A DNA stretch of 32,153 nucleotides from CAYWFP01 sp964457365 (lineage in GTDB: Bacteria > Planctomycetota > SZUA-567), in assembly GCA_964457365.1 (NCBI GenBank), contig CAYWFP010000043.1, positions 1 through 32,153 of the forward strand, read 5' to 3'. The notes under the pieces are model-generated. The model saw nothing but the letters and a program-made list of their open reading frames with translations. It did not search any database and was not told the origin of the DNA. The stretch's first letter is position 1. Each line of letters begins with the position of its first letter. The position numbers and the translations under genes are program-made. Positions 9,201 to 16,721 of this stretch are shown in pieces.

Positions 9201-10462
9201 GCACCGGCGAAAACCCCGCGGGGCTGAAGACGCGGCTGGCGCAGACGTCTTCGCGCTTGCGGGCCGACGGCGAGGCCGTGGCGCGCGCGCATTCGCTGAT
9301 GGCCGTCCACCTGAGCGATCTGGCCGGCGCCGGCGACGAGGTCGGTCCCCAGGAGGTGCTCTTCGTCAAGATCCGGGCGGCCTGGGCGCGGCATCGGACC
9401 CGGACGGAGACGCTGCTGCATACGCTGCAGCAGGCACGCGGCACTCCCCTCGACGCGGGCAACATAGGCCGGCTGACCGTCGCCTGTGACCAACTCGGCA
9501 CGCAACTCGGGACGCTGGCGGCCGTCTTCTCCGGCGTCGCCGAAGAGTTCGACAAGGGCGGTCTCGCCGCACCCGAAGCCCGTGCGCGCTATCCGGTGCT
9601 GGCCGAGTTCGACGCTACCCGCCGGCGTCTGCGGACTTGCCAGGCGCTGTACCAGGCTTCGGCCCCGGCCGCCGTCGTCGAGGCATATCTGAAGAATCAC
9701 CCGGAATTGCTGCAGCGAATCGTCGCGGAACGCGCGGATCTGGCCACGAACGTCTCCCAAGCGCTGGAGCACGCCGGCACGCTGCTGCGCGGCGAAACGT
9801 TCGAGCGGCGGCGGTACGAAGAACAACTTGCGCATGCGCGCGCGCACCTGGCGGCCTACCGGACGCTGATAGCCGGTTTCGGTGACGCGGTCGACGCGGA
9901 TACGCTGCTGGCGCCGGCGCAGGCGGTGGCCGAGGCGCTGAAGCCTCTGGCGCTGCCGAAGAACGTCACCCCCGCGGCGCTCAACAAACGCATCCTCGCT
10001 CTGGACGAAGCGCTTCGCCGCGCCGATTCGTTCGTGCGCCTGTTCGCACAACTGGCGCGGGACGAGGCCGACGACACCGGTTTCCGCGGCGGCCCGACGG
10101 GCATCTGGGACGCGGCCGCCCGTCCGGAGGCCGCGCGCGCGCGCCGGCGTCTCCTGGACCAACTCGCATACGCCCGGCGCGAGGCGCTCGCGGGCCTGCT
10201 CGCGGTCAAACGCGCCAACACCCCCGTGCCGGCGCTGGATGACGCCTACGCCTGGAGCCTGATCCTGCAGCGCGTGGTGCGCTCGGACCTGAGCGGCCCG
10301 GTGCGCATGCGTACCACCGGCGGCGGCGACGGGAAAGGCGATCCGCTGCGCCGTTGGCTGCTGCAGGAATCGAGCGAAGCCCTGAAGGAGCAAGACCTGC
10401 GCCATTATCCGAAGATCACGCGCGAATACCTCGAGTCCGTGCGCGACTTCCTGCGCTACTGA
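6224..10462 (+). CDS. Large DUF4175-like membrane protein with coiled-coil C-terminus
   Basis: 1412 residues, starting at the ATG that overlaps the preceding stop. Three hydrophobic helices lie near the N-terminus (about 24-46, 60-84 and 158-182). The first two flank a short loop; the third follows a basic cytoplasmic-looking stretch and leads into a large soluble part. That part starts with beta-rich Ig-like modules, including PVVRLESPAEDL and ALEDDLGVTEAAVLYRL, which resemble the DUF4175 group found in the same operons. From about residue 540 to the end the sequence is almost entirely Leu/Ala/Glu/Arg-rich helix and probably forms long coiled coils. No enzymatic motif is visible. The family assignment rests on architecture and neighbourhood. 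The protein could act as a large scaffold for the VWA/MoxR system; this is inference. Confidence 0.85.
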   Translation: MGNEFSHLPEEVARSLRAYARRRRLYELADILLSAFLAWGVLALVAMHLDRFLFLETATRTGLSLGAHAVAGVLLLVLLVRFLLHRPGARQIAYELEARLPPGVDERFVTLEAVAARAPEAADELGETLLEELRRQTVAHARGLDAGSLVRASRTKRSAFFAALLLLLGIGLNAFSVYQFPLMLQRFLHPGANLPKPSFVQLEVTPAKIVVGRGGEAVLQVEVKQDLPAAIRRLLEMLDLDPGRCAVALAEQEAPDTPFAPTETIAASRVQRRLFLFSRTGLQRSFAYRVRCGDARTAVRFVEVVAQPRVTDLTLRAVPPDYSGLPETTVRNPGAVARFLAGSRVSLTFRVDQPVSAHELLLGKEKTPVRPQWAPQTRTGAHELTLDATVDIEIRVVNDRGFANAERARLTLIAEEDQKPVVRLESPAEDLERVPGEYVNLKAALEDDLGVTEAAVLYRLNPSLQEDAPTRESTVELPASNEPEGADTGTEQTRRHVDLAAVFDLDDTGAVPGDEVELSLRARDAAGNDGVSRTVRVRVVAFTRGENERRRILALRMLRAACADVAADAPPEADPLALSAESYDGILQRMREAGIPLSERPSVASLLDLLEREQHLTDAPRHKRDLRLLHGALLEAARPAPADGNGDSRAARLGILAETTLPGLIRYRQAQNLAWRLFGLQAEAERIAGELDVLIAMEEAPRDRQQTLRRRAKLYLETLQNLGEELIALARVSETLDEEVVKERQGSLVTGAYYLKRKSLTKARESCREVRTHLRAMFGLLLPALPPLFARQEAARAALTAAGERRLAAIEEAGASARPWARELLAAQARMLELDPFGAVAARLRLLRLGALAAGEEFPAGPSAEVVAAEKDALARLALLWERRRLARDPRVTDDERVLAEGLLRLEGAALRGQAPVETVIESMKALVADRTAPGHDPFAPEETSLHAAEQTLRRTLGEATIEATRPAALLAELNTRLAHSAEMVQALGRDLRTGENPAGLKTRLAQTSSRLRADGEAVARAHSLMAVHLSDLAGAGDEVGPQEVLFVKIRAAWARHRTRTETLLHTLQQARGTPLDAGNIGRLTVACDQLGTQLGTLAAVFSGVAEEFDKGGLAAPEARARYPVLAEFDATRRRLRTCQALYQASAPAAVVEAYLKNHPELLQRIVAERADLATNVSQALEHAGTLLRGETFERRRYEEQLAHARAHLAAYRTLIAGFGDAVDADTLLAPAQAVAEALKPLALPKNVTPAALNKRILALDEALRRADSFVRLFAQLARDEADDTGFRGGPTGIWDAAARPEAARARRRLLDQLAYARREALAGLLAVKRANTPVPALDDAYAWSLILQRVVRSDLSGPVRMRTTGGGDGKGDPLRRWLLQESSEALKEQDLRHYPKITREYLESVRDFLRY

Positions 10463-10473
10463 TGGAGCCGACG

Positions 10474-11577
10474 ATGAACCGCAAGACGATTGCCTGCGCC
10501 ACGCTTCTCTTCGCGCTATGTACCGCCGCGAGCGCCGAGGACGTGCCGCGGCCGGAGCCCGTGCGCGTGCAGGCCGCCGTCGACGCGGGCCTGGCGTGGC
10601 TGGCGGAGCACCAGCTCGCGGAAGGCCGGGACGCCGGTTCGTGGCCGGCGCCGTCGTACCGCACCGCCGCGACCAGCTTCGCCGGCCTGGCGTTCCTCGC
10701 CAACGGGCATCTTCCCGGAGACGACGAATACGGCCGCGTCGTCCGGCGCGCGATGGAGTACGTGCGGCGTTCGGCGACTCCGGAGGGCTATCTCGGCGGC
10801 GGCAACCGTTCGGGCATGTACATCCACGCCGTCTGCACCCTCTTCGGCCTTTCGTACCTGGGGATGAGCCCGGACCAGGCGAGCGAGCCGGAACTGGCGG
10901 ATTGGTGCCGCCGGAGCGTGGCGCTGATCGTCGAGGCGCAGCGGGTGCGACGCAAACCCTTGGCCCGCGGCGGTTGGCGCTATACGCCGTTCACCAACGA
11001 GAGCGACGTCTCGGTCACCTCGTGGCAGCTCCTGACGCTTCACACCGCGCGGCAGTGCGGGTACGAAGTGGACGACGGCGTCTTCGAGAATGCGCTGGCG
11101 TATATCGACCGGGCCTATCACGAAACCGAGGAAGAGGCGGGCTTTCTCTATCGCCCCGGCGTCAGCGCGCGAATCGAGCCCGCGGCGACCGGCGTGGCCG
11201 TCTTCGTCAAGAGTCTGCTGCAGCGAGGGCACGAGGAGCGCATCGCCGCTTCGCTCGTTTATCTACGGCGCTACCCGCCGACGTGGGGCGGACCGCAATA
11301 CGGCGGCTACTACTACTTCGCCGCGTTCTACATGAGCCAGGGAATGTTCCAGGTCGGCGGCGAGGTGTGGGAGGAATACGCCGCGCGCCTCGAGACGGTG
11401 CTGCTGGCGCACATGGCCGGCGACGGCCGCTGGCCGTTCCCGCCGGACAACACGCCGCAGAGCCGCCTCGCCGGAGACGCCTACCCCGCCGCCATGGCGG
11501 TGCTGCTGCTCTCCCTGGAGAAGCAGTACCTGCCGATGTACCAGCGACAGAGCGCGCTGCCGCGGTTCGCGCAGTAA
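10474..11577 (+). CDS. Exported prenyltransferase/squalene-oxidase-repeat protein
   Basis: 367 residues. An ATG at 10462 overlaps the previous stop, but the ATG at 10474 has GGAG (10464-10467) six bases upstream and gives a clean signal peptide: MNRK, a hydrophobic core, then ASA before ED at about residue 21. The mature part is an alpha/alpha barrel of terpenoid-cyclase type. It has helical repeats such as VDAGLAWLAEHQLAEG and the QW-like DVSVTSWQLLTL. The DxDD acid motif of true squalene-hopene cyclases is not visible, so it is more likely a binding or structural member than a hopanoid synthase. It closes the MoxR/VWA operon and is the only soluble exported product of it, which makes it a candidate client or partner. 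Its TAA stop is immediately followed by the palindromic element at 11578. Confidence 0.88.
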   Translation: MNRKTIACATLLFALCTAASAEDVPRPEPVRVQAAVDAGLAWLAEHQLAEGRDAGSWPAPSYRTAATSFAGLAFLANGHLPGDDEYGRVVRRAMEYVRRSATPEGYLGGGNRSGMYIHAVCTLFGLSYLGMSPDQASEPELADWCRRSVALIVEAQRVRRKPLARGGWRYTPFTNESDVSVTSWQLLTLHTARQCGYEVDDGVFENALAYIDRAYHETEEEAGFLYRPGVSARIEPAATGVAVFVKSLLQRGHEERIAASLVYLRRYPPTWGGPQYGGYYYFAAFYMSQGMFQVGGEVWEEYAARLETVLLAHMAGDGRWPFPPDNTPQSRLAGDAYPAAMAVLLLSLEKQYLPMYQRQSALPRFAQ

Positions 11578-11630
11578 GGACCCGTTAAGCAATAAGATCG
11601 GGATTTCTGAAATTATTGCTTAACGGGTCC
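11578..11630. repeat. 53-bp palindromic element, minimal form of the 29924-30209 element
   Basis: Two perfect 18-base arms, GGACCCGTTAAGCAATAA (11578-11595) and its exact complement (11613-11630), flank a 17-base loop. The element starts on the base after the TAA stop of the upstream gene, and TAA also follows its right end (11631-11633), as a 3-bp target duplication would. Its left third resembles the left end of the element at 29924 (about 24 of 30 bases), and its right end resembles that element's right end, including AATTATT. It therefore looks like an internally deleted copy. Because it lies between convergent genes it could also end transcription from both sides, but no U-tract follows. 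Confidence 0.88.
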
Positions 11631-11677
11631 TAAGGCTGCGAACAAGCCCGCCTTCACCGCCGGCGGGCGCACCATCG

Positions 11678-13180
11678 TCAGTGTTCCGGCACGTCACCGA
11701 TGCGCGTCATCTCGGCGTCGAGGCGCGCGGTCATGTCCTTGACCACCTCGGCGTAGGCCGGATCGGCGTAGACGTCGAACACCTCCAACGGGTCCTTCTC
11801 CAGATCGAAGAGCTCCCACTCCGGCTCCAGGTGGTCCTCGTTGGCGCCGGGCTGGCCAAGCGGCGCACAGTACCAGTAGATCAGCTTGTAGCGATGCGTC
11901 CGGACACCGTAATGCGCGCGCGCGGCATGACAGCCGTCGTTATTCATCCAATAGCGGTGATAGGCGACCTCGGTCCAGTCGTCCGGCGTGTTCCCCTTCA
12001 AGAGCGGCACGATACTGCGCCCCTGCATGTAATTGGGCTCGGGCGTGCCGGCGAGATCCAGGAACGTCTGGGCGAAGTCCACGTTGCTGACCATGTCCTT
12101 GTTGACGCCGCCGGCTTCGACGAGACCGGGGCAGCGCACCAGAAACGGCATCTGGAAGCTCTCCTCGTAGATGAAGCGCTTGTCGAACCAGCCGTGCTCG
12201 CCGAGGTAAAAACCCTGGTCGGAGGTGTAGACGACCAAAGTGTTCTCGGCGAGCCCCTTCTCGTCGAGATAGTCCAGGAGGCGCCCGACGTTCTCGTCGA
12301 TGGAGTGGATGGTCTGGACGTATTTGCGGATGTAACGGTTGTATTTGAAACGCTTCAGTTCCTCTCGGGTCTTGAAGGCGTACGCCTTGCCGGTGACCTT
12401 GCAGCGCAGCTCGAAGCCTTCGAGATCCTCGGGCCACGGTACCCGACGCTCGCCGCCCCAGGTCATCTGCTCGCCGTCGGACTCCGGCAATTGCACGAGA
12501 TCCAGATCGTTGTAGGTCATGTCCTCGGCGATGCGCATCCTCGCTTCGCGCGCGGCCGCGGCGCGGTTGAGATAGTCGTCGTCGAACGACTGCGGGATTT
12601 CGAAGTCGTCCTGATAGAGAGCGCGGTGTTCGGACTTGGGATCCCACGGGCGGTGCGGCGCCTTGTGATGGCACATCAGGAAGAACGGCTTCTGCGGATC
12701 GCGACCGTCGAGCCAGTCGATGCACTTGTCGGTCGTGATGTCGGTAACGTAGCCCTTGTTCTTCTTCCAGCCATCGGCCTCGATAAACGTCGGATCGATA
12801 TACTCGCCCTGCCCCGGAACGACGGACCAGAAATCGAAGCCGGTCGGCTCGTGCTCCTTGCCCACGCCCAGATGCCATTTGCCGACGATGGCGGTCTGGT
12901 AACCGTCACTCCGCAGGTGCTTGGCGACATTGGGCATGCGGTTGTCGATGTGCGTGGCGAGGGTGGTCACGCCGTTGACGTGGTTATGCGTGCCGGTGAG
13001 GATGGCCGCGCGCGAGGGGGTGCAGATCGAGTTGGTGACGTAACAGTGGTCGAAACGCATGCCCTCCTCGGCGAGGCGATCGATGTTGGGCGTCTGGTTG
13101 ATCTTCGACCCGTACGCGCCGATGGCGTTGGCCGCGTGATCGTCGGACATGATGAACAGGATGTTGGGGCGGCTACTCAT
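11678..13180 (-). CDS. Type I sulfatase (formylglycine-dependent)
   Basis: 500 residues. The start ATG (complement of 13178-13180) overlaps the stop of the upstream IclR gene as ATGA, so the two are translationally coupled. The N-terminal metal-binding DD is at residues 13-14 in NILFIMSDDH. The sulfatase signature CTPSR places the formylglycine cysteine at residue 53. KWHLG (near 100) and TSDQGFYLGEHGWFDKR in the second half complete the S1 alkaline-phosphatase-like active site. The overall pattern is closest in feel to carbohydrate sulfatases of the glucosamine-6-sulfatase or iduronate type, but the substrate cannot be read from sequence. No signal peptide is seen, whereas most family members are exported, so it may act on imported sulfated sugars in the cytoplasm. 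An anaerobic or aerobic maturase would be needed and none is in the window. Confidence 0.95.
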   Translation of the reverse strand: MSSRPNILFIMSDDHAANAIGAYGSKINQTPNIDRLAEEGMRFDHCYVTNSICTPSRAAILTGTHNHVNGVTTLATHIDNRMPNVAKHLRSDGYQTAIVGKWHLGVGKEHEPTGFDFWSVVPGQGEYIDPTFIEADGWKKNKGYVTDITTDKCIDWLDGRDPQKPFFLMCHHKAPHRPWDPKSEHRALYQDDFEIPQSFDDDYLNRAAAAREARMRIAEDMTYNDLDLVQLPESDGEQMTWGGERRVPWPEDLEGFELRCKVTGKAYAFKTREELKRFKYNRYIRKYVQTIHSIDENVGRLLDYLDEKGLAENTLVVYTSDQGFYLGEHGWFDKRFIYEESFQMPFLVRCPGLVEAGGVNKDMVSNVDFAQTFLDLAGTPEPNYMQGRSIVPLLKGNTPDDWTEVAYHRYWMNNDGCHAARAHYGVRTHRYKLIYWYCAPLGQPGANEDHLEPEWELFDLEKDPLEVFDVYADPAYAEVVKDMTARLDAEMTRIGDVPEH

Positions 13181-13941
13181 TCTTCTTCCTCCACGAAAGA
13201 CTGCAGCGATTGTTTCGCCTGACACAGCGCCCGCATCCGCTCGGGTCGCTCCGCGTCGGCTTTGGGCGTATAACATTCCGCCAGCGCCAGGATGCCCGCC
13301 AAGGACCGGTCGGGCGCGAGAATCGGGGCGGCCATGCGCCGGATGCCGTTGGTGTTGTATTCCTCGTCCGCCACCACCTCGGCGTTCCGGTGCTTGTTCA
13401 GGTGACGCTTCGACTCGTTCGCGCGCAGACCGACCGCGTCGCCGCGGCGGTACCACCACATCGCCTTGCCCGCCGGCGCATCGGTATAGATCAGGAGCAG
13501 CGTGGAGACGGCCTCCACCTCGTGCGCGGTGTCGCGGCAGAAACCGACCCGCGCGCGCACCTTGACGGGGCAGGCGGACGGTTCGCAGCGCTGCGCGATG
13601 CGCGCGACGCCCTCGTGGATCTCGTACCACTCCACCGTGACGTTGAGCGTGCCGGCCAGCCTCTCGAGTTGCCGCCGGATCCGCTCGGACCAGTCCAGCG
13701 GCTCATACGCCTCCAGACGCATGCGCAACGCATAGCGTTTATCGGCGCGACACGCCACGCCCCGGTCGCAGAGTGTCTGCAGGATCCGCAGCAGGCTGGA
13801 CTTCGGCGCCGGTACCTCGCGGGCGATCTCGTCGAGAGACAACCGCCCCCGCGTCTGCAGCGCCGCAATGACGTCCAGCCCCCGGTCCAAGGCGGGCGCC
13901 GCGCTTTTCACCGGAGCGGGAGAGGCAAGCGACTTTTTCAT
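13177..13941 (-). CDS. IclR-family transcriptional regulator
   Basis: 254 residues, starting MKKSL at 13941. The open frame extends upstream, but the added sequence is not IclR-like and would run through the promoter. The N-terminal winged helix-turn-helix (about residues 18-75: ALDRGLDVIAAL, LSLDEIAREV, KSSLLRILQTL) is typical. The C-terminal half is the IclR ligand-binding domain, with GIRRMAAPIL and LAGILALAECY near 205-225. The inducer is unknown. The neighbours suggest a sugar or sulfated-sugar breakdown product, since the sulfatase follows in the same operon and a GH3 enzyme is divergent. A 19-bp palindrome lies directly over its own -10 box, consistent with autoregulation. The residues that bind the effector in characterised members cannot be assigned with certainty. 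Confidence 0.92.
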   Translation of the reverse strand: MKKSLASPAPVKSAAPALDRGLDVIAALQTRGRLSLDEIAREVPAPKSSLLRILQTLCDRGVACRADKRYALRMRLEAYEPLDWSERIRRQLERLAGTLNVTVEWYEIHEGVARIAQRCEPSACPVKVRARVGFCRDTAHEVEAVSTLLLIYTDAPAGKAMWWYRRGDAVGLRANESKRHLNKHRNAEVVADEEYNTNGIRRMAAPILAPDRSLAGILALAECYTPKADAERPERMRALCQAKQSLQSFVEEEE

Positions 13942-13944
13942 ATA

Positions 13945-13963
13945 CGGAACTATTCTATATCCG
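13945..13963. promoter_or_regulatory. Candidate IclR operator
   Basis: An imperfect 19-bp palindrome of the form CGGA-N2-TA-N3-TA-N2-TCCG (CGGAACTATTCTATATCCG). It covers the -10 box of the iclR promoter and ends three bases before the start codon. IclR-type regulators commonly bind short palindromes with GGA/TCC half-sites. Binding is inferred. Confidence 0.5.
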
Positions 13964-13979
13964 GCATTTAGAGATGCAA
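13952..13979 (-). promoter_or_regulatory. Promoter of the iclR-sulfatase operon, near-leaderless
   Basis: Read on the minus strand: TTGCAT (13979-13974), 16 bases, TAGAAT (13957-13952). The start codon lies only ten bases after the -10 box, so transcription would begin within a few bases of the ATG. No ribosome-binding site fits between them. Confidence 0.6.
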
Positions 13980-14160
13980 GGAAAAACTGCGGCGGCGCTT
14001 CTTCGATAGCGGCCGCTTCGCCTATCGGGGCAAACTCGCAAAGTATCGCGCGCATTACGGCATCAACGCCAACGCCGATCAAGCCAGTGTCCGGCAAGGA
14101 TCGACCTGCCGCCAGGCCGACAAGATCGCCGGCCTTAGTCCGGATTTCCGATCATCAATG
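13972..14160 (+). pseudogene. Coding-like fragment of unrecognised origin
   Basis: This plus-strand frame has no start codon. For about 60 codons it reads like a real protein with GC-rich third positions, including FFDSGRFAYRGKLAKYRAHY, then GINANADQASVRQGST and RQADKIAGLSPDF. A TAG at 13969 closes it upstream. I do not recognise the family. It may be the remnant 3' end of a lost gene between the divergent iclR and GH3 genes. The alternative is chance open sequence in GC-rich DNA; the residue composition (Tyr, Phe, Asn, Asp well mixed) argues mildly against chance. Confidence 0.3.
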
Positions 14161-14172
14161 GCAGTTCCGGTC

Positions 14173-14201
14173 TTTTCCCGCCCATCCCGAGAGGGTAAGA
14201 T
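14173..14201 (+). promoter_or_regulatory. Possible promoter of the GH3 gene
   Basis: TTTTCC (14173-14178), 17 bases, TAAGAT (14196-14201), about 39 bases before the start codon. The -10 is good and the -35 weak, so an activator or another sigma factor may be involved. Confidence 0.35.
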
Positions 14202-14239
14202 GTGCTTCTTCATTCATTCGATCCGGAGAGGACACGCTC

Positions 14240-16660
14240 ATGAACGAACAGGACATCCCGCGCCTGCTGCAGGAAATGACCCGCGAGGAGAAGCTGAGCC
14301 TGCTGGCGGGCGAGAACAGTTGGGCCTTCCGCGGCGTTGAGCGGCTCGGCATCCCTTCCATCCGCGTCAGCGACGGCCCGCACGGGGTCTGCCAGCGCCC
14401 GAACCAGGCCGACGGCGTGGAGGAAGCGTCGACGAGCTTCCCCAGCAGCGTGGTGATGGCCGCGACGTGGAACCCGGAACTGATCAAGGAGATGGCCCGC
14501 GCCATGGCCAGCGAAGTCCGCGCGGTCGGCTGCCACGTGTTGCTGGCGCCGTGCACGAACCTGCACCGCGTGCCGGTGGGCGGGCGCAACTTCGAGAGCT
14601 TCTCGGAGGATCCGTACCTCGCCGGCCGCTTCGCCACCGCCTATATCCAGGGGGTGCAGGAGGAGGGCGTGGGGACGTCGCTGAAGCACTACGCCTGCAA
14701 CAACCAGGAGCACGAGCGCATGACCGTCAGCGCCGAGGTGGACGAGCGAACGCTGCGCGAGGTCTACCTCGTCCCGTTCGAGATGGCGGTCAAAGACGCC
14801 CGGCCGTGGACGGTGATGGCCTCGTACAACAGGATCAACGGCACCTATGCCTGCGAGAACGAGTATCTCCTGAACACGATTCTCCGCGAGGAATGGGGCT
14901 TCGACGGCGTGGTCGTCAGCGACTGGGGCGCGGTCCACAGCGGGGCTCCGTCGGTGAAGGCCGGCTGTAACATCGAGATGCCCGGCCCCGGCCGGCACAT
15001 GACCCGGGACCTCGCCAAGGCCATCGACGCGGGCGAGCTGGACATGGCCACGGTGGACAAGCGGATCGGGGAGATCCTGCGGTTGATCTGCCGCGTCACC
15101 GCCAAAGTGATCGAAGGCGAGCTCGATACCGAGGCGCACCACCGGCTCGCGCGCCGCGTCGCCGACGAGGGAATCGTGCTCTTGAAGAACGAAGGCGGGA
15201 TCCTCCCGCTCGGGGACGAAATCGAGTCCATCGCCGTGATCGGCCCCAATGCCGAGGAAGCGCGCCTCGGCGGCGGCGGCAGCAGCCTCGTCACGCCCGC
15301 CTACGCGATCGGCCCGCTCGCGGGTTTGCGCAAGCGGTTCGAGAACGCACGGATCGAGTACGAAATCGGCTGCGCCACGCGCGGCACCTTCGACGGCGTC
15401 GACATGAGCAGGCTCAAGACCGCCGGCGGCGAGGAGGGTGTCACCGCCGAATACTTCGACGGTCCCGACCTCGAAGGCGAGCCGGTCACCGCCCGGACCG
15501 AGAAGTCGTTCACGGTCTATTACGACAAGGACGCGCCGGTGCCGGGCGTCAGCGCGGATTCCTACTCCGTGCGCTGGAGCGGAACGCTGACCGCGCCGTT
15601 CGCCGGAACCTACAGCTTCCAACTCGTCACCGACGACCGCGGCCGTCTCCACATCGACGACGAACTGGTGGTGGACAACTGGAGCGATTACAAGGTCAAC
15701 GTCCCGGTCTTCGGGCAGGCCGTGCTGCAGCCCGGCGAGCACAGCTTCCGCCTCGAATTCGCCAAGCTCGCCGAGTACGGCGGGCTGCAGTTGAAATGGT
15801 CGCCGGCGAAGGGGATCCCGTCGCTGGAGCGCGCGGTCGAGGTCGCCAAGCGCTGCGACGTCGCGGTGATCTGCGCGGGGCTTACCGCCGCCTACGAGAG
15901 CGAAGGATTCGATGTCGGGGCGATGAAACTCCCCGCGGAGCAGGAAGAACTGATCGAAACCGTCGCCGCGGCCAACCCGAGGACCGTCGTCGCGCTTAAC
16001 AGCGGCATTCCGCTGGCGATGCCGTGGGCGGAGAAGGTTGCGGGCGTCGTCCAGGCTTTCTACGCCGGCATGGAGAGCGGACACGTGCTCGCGGATATCG
16101 TCGCCGGGGACGTCAATCCGTCCGGCAAGCTGACCACCACGTACCCGGCCAGGCGCGAGGATCACTCCTCCGTCGGGAACTATCCCGGCGCCGACGGCAA
16201 GGTCGAGTTCGGCGAAAAACTGCTGATGGGCTACCGCCACTTCGACGCGAACGATATCGCGCCGCTCTTCCCATTCGGTCACGGCCTCTCGTACACGACC
16301 TTCGAATACGAATCGATCAACGTCGACTCCGGCGAGAACTCGGCCAAGGTCCGCGTCACGGTCAAGAACACCGGTTCGCGCGCAGGGGCGGAAGTCGTGC
16401 AGGTCTACGTCCGCGACGTCGAAAGCTCGGTGCCGCGGCCGCCGAAGGAGCTGAAAGGCTTCGCCAAGGTCTTTCTCGAACCGGGCCGGAGCCAGACCGT
16501 CACGGTCGAGTTGGATAGCCGATCGTTCGCCTTCTACGACGTCGACGGCGGCACGTGGATGGCGGAAGCGGGCGATTACGAGATTCTCGTCGGCGCCTCG
16601 GCGACGGATATCCGACTGCAGGAAACAATTCGCTGCCCCGCGACATTGCCGATCGGCTGA
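14240..16660 (+). CDS. Glycoside hydrolase family 3 (beta-glucosidase type) with PA14 insert
   Basis: 806 residues; ATG 14240 with GGAGAGG (14225-14231) eight bases upstream. The N-terminal barrel carries the GH3 nucleophile in VVSDWGAVHS (Asp228). The second alpha/beta domain is interrupted by a PA14 domain (about residues 396-520: VTAEYFDGPDL, WSGTLTAPFAGTYSF, GGLQLKWSP). The acid/base candidate is in YESEGFD (Glu553 or Glu555), and a fibronectin III-like domain closes the protein (about 690-800). The expected activity is removal of non-reducing beta-linked sugars; PA14 inserts in this subgroup shape the substrate pocket. No signal peptide is visible, so it is probably cytoplasmic. It is divergent from the iclR-sulfatase operon, suggesting a shared regulator and substrate. 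Domain order and length are normal for GH3-PA14 enzymes. Confidence 0.94.
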   Translation: MNEQDIPRLLQEMTREEKLSLLAGENSWAFRGVERLGIPSIRVSDGPHGVCQRPNQADGVEEASTSFPSSVVMAATWNPELIKEMARAMASEVRAVGCHVLLAPCTNLHRVPVGGRNFESFSEDPYLAGRFATAYIQGVQEEGVGTSLKHYACNNQEHERMTVSAEVDERTLREVYLVPFEMAVKDARPWTVMASYNRINGTYACENEYLLNTILREEWGFDGVVVSDWGAVHSGAPSVKAGCNIEMPGPGRHMTRDLAKAIDAGELDMATVDKRIGEILRLICRVTAKVIEGELDTEAHHRLARRVADEGIVLLKNEGGILPLGDEIESIAVIGPNAEEARLGGGGSSLVTPAYAIGPLAGLRKRFENARIEYEIGCATRGTFDGVDMSRLKTAGGEEGVTAEYFDGPDLEGEPVTARTEKSFTVYYDKDAPVPGVSADSYSVRWSGTLTAPFAGTYSFQLVTDDRGRLHIDDELVVDNWSDYKVNVPVFGQAVLQPGEHSFRLEFAKLAEYGGLQLKWSPAKGIPSLERAVEVAKRCDVAVICAGLTAAYESEGFDVGAMKLPAEQEELIETVAAANPRTVVALNSGIPLAMPWAEKVAGVVQAFYAGMESGHVLADIVAGDVNPSGKLTTTYPARREDHSSVGNYPGADGKVEFGEKLLMGYRHFDANDIAPLFPFGHGLSYTTFEYESINVDSGENSAKVRVTVKNTGSRAGAEVVQVYVRDVESSVPRPPKELKGFAKVFLEPGRSQTVTVELDSRSFAFYDVDGGTWMAEAGDYEILVGASATDIRLQETIRCPATLPIG

Positions 16661-16699
16661 CTCTGTCCGGGAGCCGACCGCGACGGAACTCTCGCCAGG

Positions 16700-16721
16700 A
16701 TCCGGTGGATCCACACCGGAT
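16700..16721 (+). terminator. Possible terminator hairpin after the GH3 gene
   Basis: Perfect 8-bp arms ATCCGGTG and CACCGGAT around a six-base loop, 39 bases after the GH3 stop. No U-tract follows, so the call is weak. Confidence 0.35.
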
